DNA of 64,000 bases from Seison nebaliae (Eukaryota > Rotifera > Pararotatoria > Seisonacea > Seisonidae): contig JALJEE010002757.1 in assembly GCA_023231475.1 (NCBI GenBank), positions 1 through 64,000 of the forward strand, written 5' to 3'. Shown here in pieces: positions 1 to 14,289 of the stretch (within the stretch, counting starts at the first letter, position 1; every line of letters begins with the position of its first letter). The position numbers and the translations under genes are program-made. A model generated the notes under the pieces. The model was not told where the DNA came from, ran no database searches, and was given only the letters and a program-made list of their open reading frames with translations.

Positions 1-1060
1 TTTTGATGCTATTCGTCATCTCAAGGAAAAAGTGAGGATATCGAATAGGAAACACCGACAATCGAATACATCCGAAAATTATAATGAACTTGCGAAAGAG
101 AGAAAAGTATTTAGACGAGCAGTTCGATCACTGATTAGAGAAAATCTCTCGACGATCATTAACTCCTTTATTATGAATTATGACTGTAAACGTTTCTGGT
201 CAAATCTTCGACCAAATAATCCACATTCATTCACTGTTGCAGTTGATCTGTTCGATCAGTATTTTTCCTCAATTATGTTTGATAATCGTATTTCGTGCAA
301 TGATACTTATCACCCGAATTCTCAGCCTTTTAGTAATTTCAATAAAATCCGTTATTATTGTCGTTATCCGAATTACGTAAAGTTGTGAACGATATGATTC
401 CATGTAAGTCTCACGGCTTCTACAACTGGTGCATTTATTGGGTTAACGGACTCGGAGTTGAACCTGATCCTCTCCTTCATAAACAGTGCTTTTATGGGAG
501 AAGTGAACTACGGTAATTTTAGTACATTCTTAGTCGTTCTGATTATAAAAAGTTCTTCAAATCAAAATTTTCCAGAATCATACCGTCCTATCTGTGTGTC
601 TAGCTGTCTAGTTAAAATAATGGAGAAGGTAGTAAGTAACCGCTATTCCGACATACTCGATTCATGCCAATATCAATTTGCTTATCGCAATTCAGTAAGA
701 GGAACACTACCTCTTGTTCTCCTCATTCGTTACATTATCACTCGTTCTCGAAGATTAAGAAGTGGTGTTTTCGTGTGTTTCCTAGATGCATCTAAAGCAT
801 TCGATTCCGTCAATGTTGATATCGGTATTGATAAATTACGTATTGCTGGTGTGGACGAATGCTGTTTACAGTTTATCGAACTACTATCGAAGGATTCCAC
901 CGGTCGAATAAAAATCAATGGGCACATTGGAAACGAATATGCAATTAATAAAGGCGTACGTTAAGGTTCAATCCTCGCCCCTTGGATATTTGGGAAAATA
1001 CTTGATGATGTAATAATTCCTTGTAATAACCGATTCTCTTTTTCATTGGAAAACTATAAT
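1..1060 (+). mobile_element. Decayed non-LTR retrotransposon, reverse transcriptase remnant
   Basis: Conceptual translation shows the order expected in a non-LTR (LINE) element. A pre-RT stretch (32-388) has the usual Arg-rich part and a FW motif (KRFWSNLR). It is followed by an RT segment (about 458-1015) with ESYRPI, KIMEKVVSNR, the catalytic-motif-A region FLDASKAFDSV and the motif-B region starting NKGVR. The copy is dead. There is a TGA at 386-388, and the continuation of the RT reads in another frame between about 370 and 460 before returning. A TAA at 962-964 sits where the family has Gln after GVR. Readable homology stops near 1020, before the YxDD motif, so the 3' end is missing. The exact clade (CR1, jockey or other) cannot be told by eye. 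Confidence 0.85.
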
Positions 1061-1128
1061 TATCCCGCAGTTCTTGCAACAACAACAATTAGCAACATAA
1101 AAAATGTTGACAGCTGTCAGACAGCACA

Positions 1129-1353
1129 TTGAGATCGGCATTCCGGACGACTACAATTTTTCCATTTGATAAAACAGTTGTCATGCAGAAGTTTCGGAAT
1201 GAAACTGAAGATTACAGTTGCATTGGCGAATCGGTAAAGTATTTTGTTTCGAAGATGAATAAAGAAAATTTAAGTTTAAAGAAAAGAAAGAGAGCAACCA
1301 AAGAACCAGGAAAGGCGGTTACACTGATTGATTTTAACTTCGAAGATGAGTAA
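1129..1353 (+). pseudogene. Possible C-terminal fragment of a DDE (Tigger/pogo-like) transposase
   Basis: An open frame contains RSAFRTTTIFPFDKTVV, which resembles the 'AFRxTGIxPFxxxxV' segment near the end of CENP-B/Tigger-type DDE transposases. A basic, Lys-rich tail and an acidic end follow (FNFEDE). There is no ATG at the start of the similarity, no catalytic triad is present and the upstream frame is closed, so this could only be a relic. It lies directly after the broken RT element, which suggests a small pile-up of transposon debris. The similarity rests on one short motif, so the assignment is tentative. Confidence 0.35.
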
Positions 1354-1802
1354 CATTTAATGTTCCATTTCATTTTCTATTTTTTACCATTTTACTTATT
1401 GGAAATGAAATTTCCCATTGTGCCCCAGCGCTTAATTTATCATTATCTCGATTAATATAGGACTAATAATTATGAAAATCGACCATAAGGTTCAAAAATA
1501 TATTGGCCACATTATCGTGGAAAAAACGATTATTGATAATCAAAATTAATGTTCATTCTCAACCAAGATTTTTTTTTACAAAAAATGAGCTTTTCTATTC
1601 CTAATTTTGTATGACGCAAAAAGGCCTATTTTTTTTAAAATATGAAAAAACTACTTTTAAATTTTGCCCCAGTTGACGGTACGATACTTAAATTACGTGA
1701 TCTTTTTTCATTTATCTTTAATCTTCTTTTTTTCTTCCTCCTGCTTATAACTCTCAAGAAGAAATTCCTTTAACGAAAAAGAAGCAGGAAACTATTCAAA
1801 TT

Positions 1803-2018
1803 ATGGCAATAAGCGAATCTGATTCACTGACAAAGGAAACTATACATTATCATGAAAATACAAATTTTTATCAAACAATTCGGAATATGAAGCCATATAA
1901 AGGGAACCACGATTGGAACGAATTTATTAAAGATTTCGGGCAACTTTTAAAACCTCATGAATTCTCCAAAGTTGCCAAATTGAAGTTTATTTTACCATTA
2001 ATCCTGGGAGGACATTAG
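1803..2018 (+). pseudogene. Possible retrotransposon gag fragment
   Basis: A 71-codon frame contains KPYKGNHDWNEFIKDF followed by KVAKLKFILPLILGG. The spacing of a F/Y-x-G-x(3)-W-x-x-F block followed by a KL-x-x-L-x-x-x-L-x-G block is what LTR-retrotransposon gag (Pao/gypsy type) proteins show at the start of the capsid. Nothing else of gag or pol follows in any frame, so it would be an isolated relic. Its neighbours on the left are also transposon debris. The alternative is a chance open frame. Confidence 0.3.
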
Positions 2019-2423
2019 AAAATTAATGTATGACGTGATGATAGTTCGATAAATTTTCTTTGTCCAATTCCAAAAATTTTCTGATAACATTTTCTACTCT
2101 TGTCTACTCTCAAATTAAATTTCCTCTTTCTTCCTCCTTTGTCGTTCTTTACAATTTCCTCAATTTCCATTACAGATATGTGGAGTGAGAAATATTAATA
2201 ATTTCTAATTTGATTCAACTTGCAAAGTGTAGAAGTTATGTGAGAGGAGATATAAAGATCAAATGTTCGACTATAATGGAGTCATTCCTTTGTAGTTTTA
2301 GAAGAAAAATAAAATAAATAAATTCCATTATAAGTTGAGATTGGTTGAATATGAAAGATAGGCGTGTGAAAGATTTGTTTTCATTTCGAGAACATCATTC
2401 ATGGACATAATAATTGTGAGAGA
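2019..2423. other. Intergenic, upstream of SNF8
   Basis: A+T-rich sequence between the transposon debris and the SNF8 start codon. I see no coding sequence. It must contain the SNF8 promoter, but no TATA box or clear initiator stands out. Confidence 0.5.
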
Positions 2424-3306
2424 ATGAAGAAATATGGAATTAGTGCAATAAGGAAACATGCGAAGGAGAGTAAGAAGTTAGAGGAGAAGAAATTCGAATT
2501 AGAACAGACGAAAATTGCCGAGTTAACGAAACAGATGGGAATGTTCAAAGAGCAATTGGAGAAATTCGCCATGAAACATCGACAGGAATTGAGGAAAAAT
2601 GGCGAGTTCCGTCGTCACTTCCAAGAGATGTGCGCCACAGTTGGTGTTGATCCGTTGGCATGTTAATTCGTCTGTCATTCTCTCAATATTTCTACTTATC
2701 TCTCTCTCTTTCAGCCAGTAAAGGTTATTGGAGTGAATTGTTGGGAATTGGCGATTTCTATTATGAGATCGGAGTGCAAATCATCGAGATTTGTTTAGCT
2801 ACTCAACATTTGAATGGAGGTCTCATGGAAATTGGGGATTTGAAGAGGAAGTTGAATGAATCACGTCCATCGAATGCCACACCGATTTGCGAGGATGACG
2901 TTCAACGAACTGTCGACAAATTGAGTGTTCTAGGCAACGGATTTCAATTGATGAAATTGTCCAATATTACCATGATTCGTTCGCTGCCAATCGAATTGAG
3001 TATGGATCATTTGAGATTAATCGAATTAGCAAAAGTTTCTCTTCATTTTCAATCATTTCCATTTCCATTTTTATGAAAAGAAACGTCATGGTCAAATTTC
3101 GTTGTCGAGTTTAGAAGACGAATTTAAATGGACAACTGATCGTTGTACAATTTGTCTAGTTGGCAATGTTTTTTTATATTAATTCCATTATCTCATTGAC
3201 GTTTCTCGTTTTGAAGGAGAATCTCATTTCAACCGGTATCGCCTGGATCGACCAACAAGTGACTCCGCCAAATTATTGGATAATTAGTCTCTTCCAATTG
3301 AAGTGA
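2424..3306 (+). CDS. SNF8: ESCRT-II subunit SNF8 (VPS22/EAP30)
   Basis: SNF8 is a core subunit of ESCRT-II, which links ubiquitinated-cargo capture to ESCRT-III on endosomes. The gene has four exons: 2424-2661, 2715-3034, 3081-3158 and 3217-3306. The three introns (53, 46 and 58 nt) are all GT-AG and all junctions keep frame, giving 241 aa (human protein 258 aa). Conserved blocks are FRRHFQEMCATVGVDPLA (about 61-78), KGYWSELLGIGDFYYEIGVQ right after the first intron, and winged-helix segments ending in TGIAWIDQQ and YWIISLFQLK. The N-terminal coiled-coil helix (residues 10-60) is present. The start fits because M-x(3)-GISAI aligns with the N-terminal G-x-GAI of other SNF8 proteins. It is convergent with the transporter gene on its right. 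Confidence 0.95.
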
Positions 3307-3537
3307 GGTGAAGAAAAGATGTATTTAAAAAAATTTTTTAAAATTTCGATAAAATTTATTTATGTTGTCATACAAATGGGAAAATGTATTGAAATGTATT
3401 GTGAGTTGATTCTTTTTGTTGAGAAAAATTTTTTTAAAAAAAAAATTTGAATATTTTTTAAAAAAAAATTTTTGAATATTTTTACGATATTTGAATGGAG
3501 ATAAAATGGAAATGTGTTCGGGAAATTTGGATTGAGT

Positions 3538-4926
3538 TTAAAACAATTTGTTCGTAGAACTATGGAGATGATAGAAGAGTGATGAGAAGAGATTGAGAAT
3601 TGCGGCGAGGAAAAAAACGGGAAACCATCGACCGTGACTCATTTGTACGATTTCAACGGTTATCGGACCGCACAATATGCCGGGAATTGTTCCGATAGTA
3701 TTAGCTATGGCGAAAGTGACACCAGCGTAATGACCGCCAATATCTGCGTGATTCGACATGTGGCCAGATGAGTTGAATGCACTGAAGCCCATGAGAATTG
3801 CGATGCAGAGAATGGCCATGGACAAACTGGAAATATTGGCAAATATGATGAATGATATGGCACCAGGTAATAGACCTAGACTGGTCATAAGTCGCCGAAC
3901 ATTCAAAATTGACCATTTTTTCTTCACGATCAATTCATCAGCAATATGTCCCGAAAAGATTCCACTAATCGTATTAAAGATGAAGGGAACAGCCGTAAAA
4001 GATAAGCTTTCCCGATTGGCGCCCAAATTCATCTCGAGGTATTTGGGTAACCATAAAATGACCGTATAATTCATCCATCCCATAGCGAAATGAGCGAGAT
4101 AGATGGAGATGAGTGGCATTTGATTAAAATAATCTTTCCAATTGATCTTCTTTGCTGACAATCTGAGAATGGGGGCGATGAATTTGGTGGATTGACCATT
4201 TTCGTCCGCAGTTCGTATTTGGTTTAACGAAGTCAACGACGATTGACTATTTGCGAACTTTTTAGGTGACGTGCTAGTTAGAGAGGTGGCTGATAAGGAC
4301 GGTTTCGTATCGTTGATCGATAAGATCATTGGTAATCGAAGGAATGAGTTGTCGATCTTATTATAAGTGAAATGCCAAACTACCACCCAGACGATACCAG
4401 AAATACCGAAAAAATAGAAAGACGATTGCCAATAAAAATGTGGCGAGAGAAAAGCGGCTACCATTTGACCGGAAGCACCGCCCGCCATCAAATAAGAGAT
4501 GTGACGACTTCGCTCTTCGGGGAGACTACTCTCCGCTATTATATGATAACTAGCTGGTAAAGCCAAACCTTCCATAACACCGAGAAGTATCCGACTTAAT
4601 AATAACCACCAAATGTTAATGTGAACGATATGAGGAGTGAGGAGTGTAATGAGTGACCAGAAAAAAACGGATAAAGATAAAATCATTTTACCACCAAACT
4701 TTTTCGCTGTAGATGCACCTAAAACTTGAGAACTGATGTAGCCGATGAAGAAAGCGGAAAGAATAAATCCCTCCCATCTCAACGACAAATTTACTTCACT
4801 ACTAATTGTGTGAATTGATAAGGGCAACAATGTACGATCAGCGGTGTTGATGAAATTGGCGACCGTGCACAAACTGACCGGCCACGACAAATGGAAATTG
4901 TATAATGAATTGAATTTGATGCGCAT
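3538..4926 (-). CDS. SLC17-family major facilitator transporter (VNUT/ANTR-like)
   Basis: A 462-aa intronless MFS protein with about 12 membrane segments. Family signs are NTADRTLLP after the first helix (about 27-35), an MFS motif-A-like loop ending AKKFGGK (about 75-81), and SRILLGVMEGLALPA followed by PEERS (about 113-142). A long Ser/Thr-rich cytoplasmic loop lies between helices 6 and 7 (about 190-265), and the C-half has VRRL and IANTIGTIPGI. The SLC17 family carries organic or inorganic anions (phosphate, sialic acid, glutamate, nucleotides). By eye the sequence is closer to SLC17A9 and the plant ANTR branch than to VGLUT or sialin. The substrate is not determined. The ATG at 4926 is the first one ahead of helix 1. 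A possible poly(A) signal (AATAAA on the minus strand) lies at 3355-3360. Confidence 0.87.
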   Translation of the reverse strand: MRIKFNSLYNFHLSWPVSLCTVANFINTADRTLLPLSIHTISSEVNLSLRWEGFILSAFFIGYISSQVLGASTAKKFGGKMILSLSVFFWSLITLLTPHIVHINIWWLLLSRILLGVMEGLALPASYHIIAESSLPEERSRHISYLMAGGASGQMVAAFLSPHFYWQSSFYFFGISGIVWVVVWHFTYNKIDNSFLRLPMILSINDTKPSLSATSLTSTSPKKFANSQSSLTSLNQIRTADENGQSTKFIAPILRLSAKKINWKDYFNQMPLISIYLAHFAMGWMNYTVILWLPKYLEMNLGANRESLSFTAVPFIFNTISGIFSGHIADELIVKKKWSILNVRRLMTSLGLLPGAISFIIFANISSLSMAILCIAILMGFSAFNSSGHMSNHADIGGHYAGVTFAIANTIGTIPGILCGPITVEIVQMSHGRWFPVFFLAAILNLFSSLFYHLHSSTNKLF

Positions 4927-4987
4927 TTTGTTCTTTTCGAATTCAAATTAAAATTTTCTCTTTTTTCAATTAATCGAATTTTTTTCG

Positions 4988-5229
4988 CTAAAAATTTTTC
5001 CACTTTTTATCTCCCATCAATTTATATGGAGTCAATATCCAATTTAAATGGGAATTGGAGAATAAGAAATAGTTTCCTTCATCCAAATCTAAATGACGAT
5101 AAATGATCGATGATTCTCTATCGATATCTTCAATTTTCCATCTCAACGAATTTTTTATTCGACACGAACGGAACAATTGTGAAGTGGTTTGAGGTGTATG
5201 AAACGTCTGAGGAAGGTAACGACAATCCA
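4988..5229 (-). CDS. Unassigned exon-like open frame
   Basis: An 80-codon minus-strand frame, with a composition that looks protein-like (for example RWKIEDIDRESSIIYRHL and HLNWILTPYKLMGDKKW), ends at a TAG. It has no ATG. The frame is entered after an AG that follows an AACAACAACAG run, so it could be a terminal exon of a gene whose earlier exons I could not find in 5230-5758. I do not recognise the sequence. It could equally be an unexpressed open frame in the 5' region of the transporter gene. Confidence 0.22.
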
Positions 5230-5555
5230 CTGTTGTTGTTAAGTAGATCGCAAAAAATTTTTAATTCAAATTATTCTCGTTCGAATTAAATTCTAAAAAA
5301 AAATTTAGCTGAACAAAATTAATTGATAAGAAATATCATTCAAATATCATCGATATTTATGGAGAAATTTATGGAAAAGAATTCGAACGAAAAAGTTTAT
5401 TACAAAAATAAAAAAAAAAACAGTTCTCCATACTCAAAATGAACCGAAACATTTTCTCCTCAACCATTTATTGTCAGGTATGAATTACTTTTCATAGGTA
5501 GAAAATGAAGAGAAAATGATGAACGTTAATTTCATATTTCACTCGTCGTTGACAC

Positions 5556-5597
5556 GGAGAGAGGAAGAGAAAGAGAAAGAGAAAGAGAGAGAGAGAT
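5556..5597. repeat. GA-rich microsatellite
   Basis: Imperfect (GA/GAAA)n purine tract in the probable 3'-UTR or downstream region of the helicase gene. It would be a CU-rich tract in that transcript. Confidence 0.85.
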
Positions 5598-5758
5598 ATA
5601 AAATGAACTTAAAGTGAAAAGAATTTGAATGTTAATATATCAAGAATTGAAGAGAATTTTTGAATGTGAATTTTATCTATTTCATGTAAAATTTCGTTGG
5701 TAATCTCGAATGATTCATAAAACAGTTTTTCGTTTCTTCTTCGACAAGAACGCTCAAA

Positions 5759-9084
<3,326 letters not shown>

Positions 9085-9240
9085 TTCAACGGAACAACAC
9101 TCGATCTGGATGGAAAAAATTCAGTGAATAAATTTTGAAAAAGATTTGTGGAAAAATTGTGGAAAAATTGTGAAGGAATTGTGAAAGAAATTGAGTGAAG
9201 AAGATTTGATTTAATAATAGAGATATAATTTGAGAAAAAA

Positions 9241-9349
9241 TTTTGAGGAAAAAAAATGAAGGAAACATTGAAAAAAAAAAGTTCGAGAAAATTTTGAAGA
9301 AAAAAAATGAAGGAAAAATTGAAAAAAAAAAGTTCGAGAAAATTTTGAA
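9241..9349. repeat. 51-bp tandem duplication
   Basis: Two adjacent copies of an A-rich unit carrying ATGAAGGAAA and AGTTCGAGAAAATTTTGAA are offset by 51 bp. They differ by only a few bases. The site is about 160-260 bp upstream of the helicase start codon. Confidence 0.85.
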
Positions 9350-9402
9350 AAAAATATTTAAATTTTTCATGTAGTGCCTACAAAATACAATGTAATAACA
9401 GT

Positions 9403-9424
9403 GTACAAACTTACGAAGTTGTAC
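9403..9424. repeat. Inverted repeat near helicase 5' end
   Basis: GTACAA-A-CTT and AAGTTGTAC flank a three-base loop, making a 9-bp stem with one bulged A. GTAC-containing words recur in the surrounding 60 bp. The function is unknown. Confidence 0.6.
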
Positions 9425-10470
9425 AGGGTACAAAATCTAAAGAGAATCTCTTAGAATAATTTGATGGTGGTGAATGGATGAGGAGAAAAACGTAATAATC
9501 GGAATGAATCTTAAGCTGACTACTTTCCGAGGAATTGTCTCGATTAGCCTATGTCGACTTTAAGCTTTTCCCCCACTTTTTTTGGTTCATCCAAAGTCGT
9601 ATTGGATCGAGGAGAGTGTAAGAGACAAAGAGTGGAATGTTAACATATACATACATAGTTTCGCACATAATAATTAAGAAAATAATGAATAATAAATTAA
9701 AGGAGAAAATCTTGAGAAATCTATAAATAATTGTGACACAGACACATTTGACACAGGAAAATTACACAAAATTTTTGTGTTGTGGCGATTTTGTCACGAG
9801 TTACTTACTCCTTCGAATTTCAAAGAAATTTTAAGAAAAGTTTCCATTCTAAAGAAAAGAAGTACCTCTAAAGAAGAAATGAGCGGAGCCGTTTCTGAAT
9901 GATTCAATAGTGAGTGAGTTTATAATGAATTTAATTTAAAACCTATTGACTGGGCATTGAGTGAATGGAAATATAGTAAGTTTTCTAATTGATGAAACAT
10001 TTTAATGTTGAGCTGAAAGACTTGCTTAGTGATAACTCGTGTTGGGATTAGTGAGATGAGAATGAATGTTTGTGTTAATTTAATATGAAATCGACTTCTT
10101 GTTACAACAATGTAAGTGTGATCAGATGATTGTCTGATTGGAAGAGAAGAGTTAGAAGAATTAATTTCATCCCAATAAGAAAAGTGATTTGAATAGTTTT
10201 GGTCGTTGGCTTAAAGGTGCGTCAATTAGCTGAGAAAAGGAATTTTAATTCGAATTAAGCGAAAGAAAGATAGGAAATGTATTAACTCACCGTTCCTCAC
10301 AACAAATTCTTTTGACTGATAATCGACAAATCGTTAAATGATAACAGAGAAGAGTTTTAATTTCTTTCGATTCTCTTCTTTTTCATTCCTTTCTCGAACT
10401 CGTCAAGAACGATTTATTGTCAATTCGTCTCATTGAGGTGTTGGGTGGGCAGTGGGTGCGACAAGTGCAC

Positions 10471-10477
10471 TATAAAA
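10471..10477 (+). promoter_or_regulatory. TATA-box-like sequence before carrier gene
   Basis: TATAAAA lies 14 nt upstream of the assigned ATG. The spacing is too short for a normal TATA-TSS-ATG arrangement, so its use is doubtful. Confidence 0.3.
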
Positions 10478-10490
10478 TTCGTCGACCGAT

Positions 10491-11554
10491 ATGAAGGAGG
10501 AGCGACATTTTAGGGGGGAAGGTGGGAGGCATCAGGTTGATAACCGTTTAGCGGTTTATCATTTTACAGCTGGTGCGTTCGTCTTCTCTTTTGTTCGGAT
10601 TTGGAGTCCAATTTACATTAAATAGATTAGCGGGCATTGCTGGTGCGATTGTGACTTGTCCGTTGGAAGTACTCAAAACGCGACAACAATCGTCGAGATA
10701 TGCTTTGGCGAAACCGCGAATTTTCCAGTCGCTCGCTAACATCGTACGGATGGAAGGCACGTCCGCATTATTCAAAGGCGTCTTCCCTCACATGATCGGC
10801 GCTGCACCTCACCGGTTTCATTTTGTTTCATGAAATTTTTAAAATAATTTTCAATAATTATCATTTAAATAATAATTATTAGTGCAATTTATTTTTATAC
10901 GTACAAGAAATTGAAAGATGCGTATCCGGATAATTGGTGGTTGGCACCGAAGAACGGCGTCTCCGCAATTTCCGCCGGAATGATAACGTCGACGATAACC
11001 AATCCGATTTGGATGATCAAGACTCGTGTGCAGTTGGACGAATTGAGTCACACGCCACTAAATACGAAGGAAGTGATTAAGAAGATTTATCGACTACACG
11101 GTCTCCCCGGTTTCTATAAGGGCGTACAGGCGTCCTATGTCGGAACGATCGATACGGCGATTTATTTCATAATTTATGAAGAACTTAAAAAAATAATTCT
11201 TACCCATTCCCAAGTGGAGAATACGACGGATTTCCTGACAGTTCTCACTGCTTCCGCATTCTGTAAATCCATCGCCAGTACATTGTTATATCCACACGGT
11301 TCGATTTGCTCATTTAAATTTTCAAATTCTCCTTTTCAAATATAGAGGTCATCCGCACACGATTACGGGAGGAAGACGGAAAATATCGTGGTTTCTTTTC
11401 TACACTGATCACCATCAAGAAGGAATCGGGCATATCTGCCTGGTACAGCGGTTTACGAACACATCTCATTCGAACTATACCCAACACGGCAATCGTCATG
11501 TCCACATATGAACTATTTATTTATCTATTCCCCAAATCCAGTTTCCAAATGTGA
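10491..11554 (+). CDS. SLC25A36: Mitochondrial pyrimidine-nucleotide carrier (SLC25A33/36 type)
   Basis: Inner-mitochondrial-membrane carrier of the SLC25 family, 299 aa. Exons are 10491-10576, 10626-10814, 10883-11298 and 11346-11554, with introns of 49, 68 and 47 nt, all GT-AG and phase-consistent. The three carrier repeats show [16 protein letters not shown] and PHEVIRTR. The PIW form in repeat 2, together with [12 protein letters not shown] and [14 protein letters not shown], is typical of the A33/A36 pyrimidine-nucleotide branch; the choice between A33 and A36 is not certain. The first exon is short, and its end HFTAGA joins [15 protein letters not shown] to match the family exactly. The start ATG lies only 14 nt after a TATAAAA. 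If that TATA were used, transcription would begin after this ATG, so either the TATA is not functional or the true start is elsewhere. Confidence 0.93.
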
Positions 11555-12166
11555 AATTTTCACCGTGTCTGCCCACTCATGTGAGTGAGTAGTCTCTAAT
11601 CTCATACACAACTGAGACGAATGGAAACATGTAATTCAATGTCTGATATGCACAATGATTTCCTTTCCTCAAATCTCTCTCTCTTTCTCTCTCTCTGTCC
11701 GAATTCTATTTTTTTGAGATTTTTCTTAAATTTTTTTATTTTATGAAACTTTTTTCTCCTCATTTCAATCAGTCGAAATACATCTAAATAAATATTAATG
11801 GAATAATCGATTGTTATGGAAGTGGAGATGGGCCTTGATAACTTCTGTTAATCATCACTCTCGTTTCATATTCGACAAGTACACGAGTGACTTGTGAATG
11901 GGATTTTGGTGTTGGATGAATTGTGCAGCGGAAATAATATCAATATTTCATCGCTCCTTCATCAAATCGGAATGAGAGTAATGAATTCATTTTATTTTAA
12001 TCGTTCCAATTCCACATCATTTCTCAAGGTGAAATTAATCGATTACATCTCCTTCCAATCCTCCTCTACCATTCCCCCATTCCAATACCATAATCCGATT
12101 CGTTTTTTCCATATTTTTTGTGTTCGGACTCGTCTTAAAAATCGGAAATAAAAAATTGAAGAACTT

Positions 12167-12192
12167 AATACCTAATACCTAATACCTAATAC
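12167..12192. repeat. AATACCT heptamer array
   Basis: Nearly four perfect copies of AATACCT. The unit contains CCTAA, the complement of the arthropod telomere repeat TTAGG, but it is a 7-mer and not the telomeric pentamer. Confidence 0.8.
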
Positions 12193-14289
12193 AATTGAGA
12201 AGTGTCGAATTTAACAATATGTGGAAATTGGAAGAATTTCAATTTCCATTCATAATTGATGAGTTCCGATTGATGTTTTCTTTCTCTCCTATTTTTCAGT
12301 ACAAATTTCATTTGGAATAATTCCATGAATAATGGAATGGTAGCAGCCATCTCCTTTCTCCCAATACATAACTCAATTCATAACACATGTTATTACTTCT
12401 GACAGTGTAAGGAATTCCATCCGATTTCCATCGAACTTTACCAATTTCAACTTTCCGCCCATAAAACCTGAAAGTTCAAGTAGATGAATCACTTCGCTAT
12501 GTGCATGTGCACCTACATGAAATGTGATAGAGTAGAATTTCTTTCCTTTTCTTTAAACAAACAAACTTCACTCCCTCAGCCATTATTGATATTGACGATA
12601 ATTCATCAATACATGACAGATTGGACGATATGAATCGTTGCATTCTCTTATACCACCGATGTACCAATCGAGTGGAGATGAATGGAAAGCGTTTTACTTA
12701 CCATCCACTTGCTGTTAGAAGAGTAGAGTTGGACGAGACTCGTTGTCATGACAACTAAACATCATCTCGATGGGGACATCGGTAACAGAATGTCGATTGA
12801 GTGTAGAGAAGAAAATCTGTTTTGATGTAAATAAATGAAGTAAGACGATTGGAATAGTAATGGCAGTTGTAGTAGTAGAATTAGTCACTTTTTCAAACGA
12901 ATTTCTAACGTAAATTTCTCTCGAAAATTATCTTCACTAATTCGACGCCATTAAACGAGAATAATTTCCTACAAACATCTCCACTCCTAATCAGGTCCTG
13001 ATGATTTGTGGTTTCTCACCAATCAATTGACAGTCGGATCAATTACCATTTTCTTATTTAAAGAAGAATAAACTCATTCCATCAAACTAATTCCATCTAC
13101 GTCCGATATACGACGAGTTGGATGTAATTGTTATTTTCATTCATTTATTTTCTTAAAAAATGGGAAAAAAAAATTTGAAATTAATTCAACAATTTTATTT
13201 TTTATTGGAAACCAATTGACGAAATTTAGTTTTTATTCGAAAATTTCAATTGAAGGAAAGAAACGGTAAAGTTTATGAGATAAAGTCAAAATTTATTTTT
13301 AAAGAAATTTCAATGAAATATGTTGAAGTGAGAGATATGTAATTTATACGTCGATCGAGAATTGATTTCCAATTGAAATGACGACAGATAATGATTAAAT
13401 ATTGATGATGATTCTTCTTTTTCTATTGTTCTAACCATCTGATTATGATTTGAGAGAGAAGGTTTCACTCTATTGTCTCGTTTGTGATAATTTTTAGAGC
13501 AGATGATTTCATTATTTTCTTAACATTCACAACTTCGCTACTTTTGCGTCTTATCACGGACTTCCATCTTTTTTCGACATTTAGAAATGAATTTCATATT
13601 TTTTCACGATTTCTTCTTTCCTTAATTTGTTCTTCGAAGTCACTCATGAATGGCATTAGTCTCCCACCAAAGAATGATGATTGTATAATTATTTCTTTCC
13701 ACTCTACAAGAATATATTCCTAACGATTCATTCATTCCCATTACAATTTCCTTCTAAATCTAACACGCTTCCCTATATTACGAAAATTTTTCATACAAAT
13801 TTTTAAAAACAATTCGGTCACAATTCTTCAATTGGACAGATATCTCTTGTCCTGCACATTCTCTGACAAATAAAATTGACTTATGAAAATTTTCAATTTA
13901 AATAAATAATTTAACTTTCGTAAATATTTTTATAATTCGTCTATCATTTGATTTGTATACGTAGAAAAATTTTTATATTTTTCACAAATATTTTCCGTTT
14001 TCTGATTTCCTAAAGTTCTCCTTCACATGAAGGAAGTGTGATGGAGGAGATAGTGAATCTATGAGATTCCAATGAGATGTTAATGGTAATGTAAATATGC
14101 GATATTGGGATGGATGGGAAATGTGTTGAGCACAAATTGAGCATTCCATCTAATTATTATTCCTCTCATTATTATCTAACAAAAATGATGTGTATACAAT
14201 CCTCATTTATTTTGTGGCGATGTCACAAATGATGATTGACTTCCATTATTCGCTTGTCCATATCATTCAAGTATGTCATTGATATAATG

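Larger units (their letters stand above)
4927..5758. other. Intergenic between SLC17-like gene and helicase 3' end
   Basis: This holds the 3' region of the helicase gene (minus-strand AATAAA at 5396-5401), a purine-rich GA microsatellite and one unexplained minus-strand open frame (listed separately). The rest is A-rich and T-rich low-complexity sequence. Confidence 0.5.
9085..10490. other. Divergent intergenic region, helicase / mitochondrial carrier
   Basis: This holds the two head-to-head promoters. Visible structure is a 51-bp tandem duplication (about 9241-9349), a short inverted repeat (9403-9424) and a TATAAAA at 10471-10477 only 14 nt before the carrier ATG. No coding sequence was seen. 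Confidence 0.6.

Noticed and set aside
962-985. GGTTCAATCC-like tRNA B-box
   Set aside because: It lies within the RT coding remnant, and no acceptor stem, A box or cloverleaf can be drawn around it.
5460-5520. Minus-strand ATG with signal-peptide-like MKLTFIIFSSF and a GT donor, as a first exon for the 4988-5229 frame
   Set aside because: Donor phase (2) does not match the phase needed at the acceptor before 5229 (1), so the two cannot be joined in frame.
10573-10625. Direct reading through 10573-10625 as the N-terminus of the carrier
   Set aside because: This gives a GTG start and breaks family alignment. Removing a 49-nt GT-AG intron (10577-10625) restores [17 protein letters not shown] exactly.
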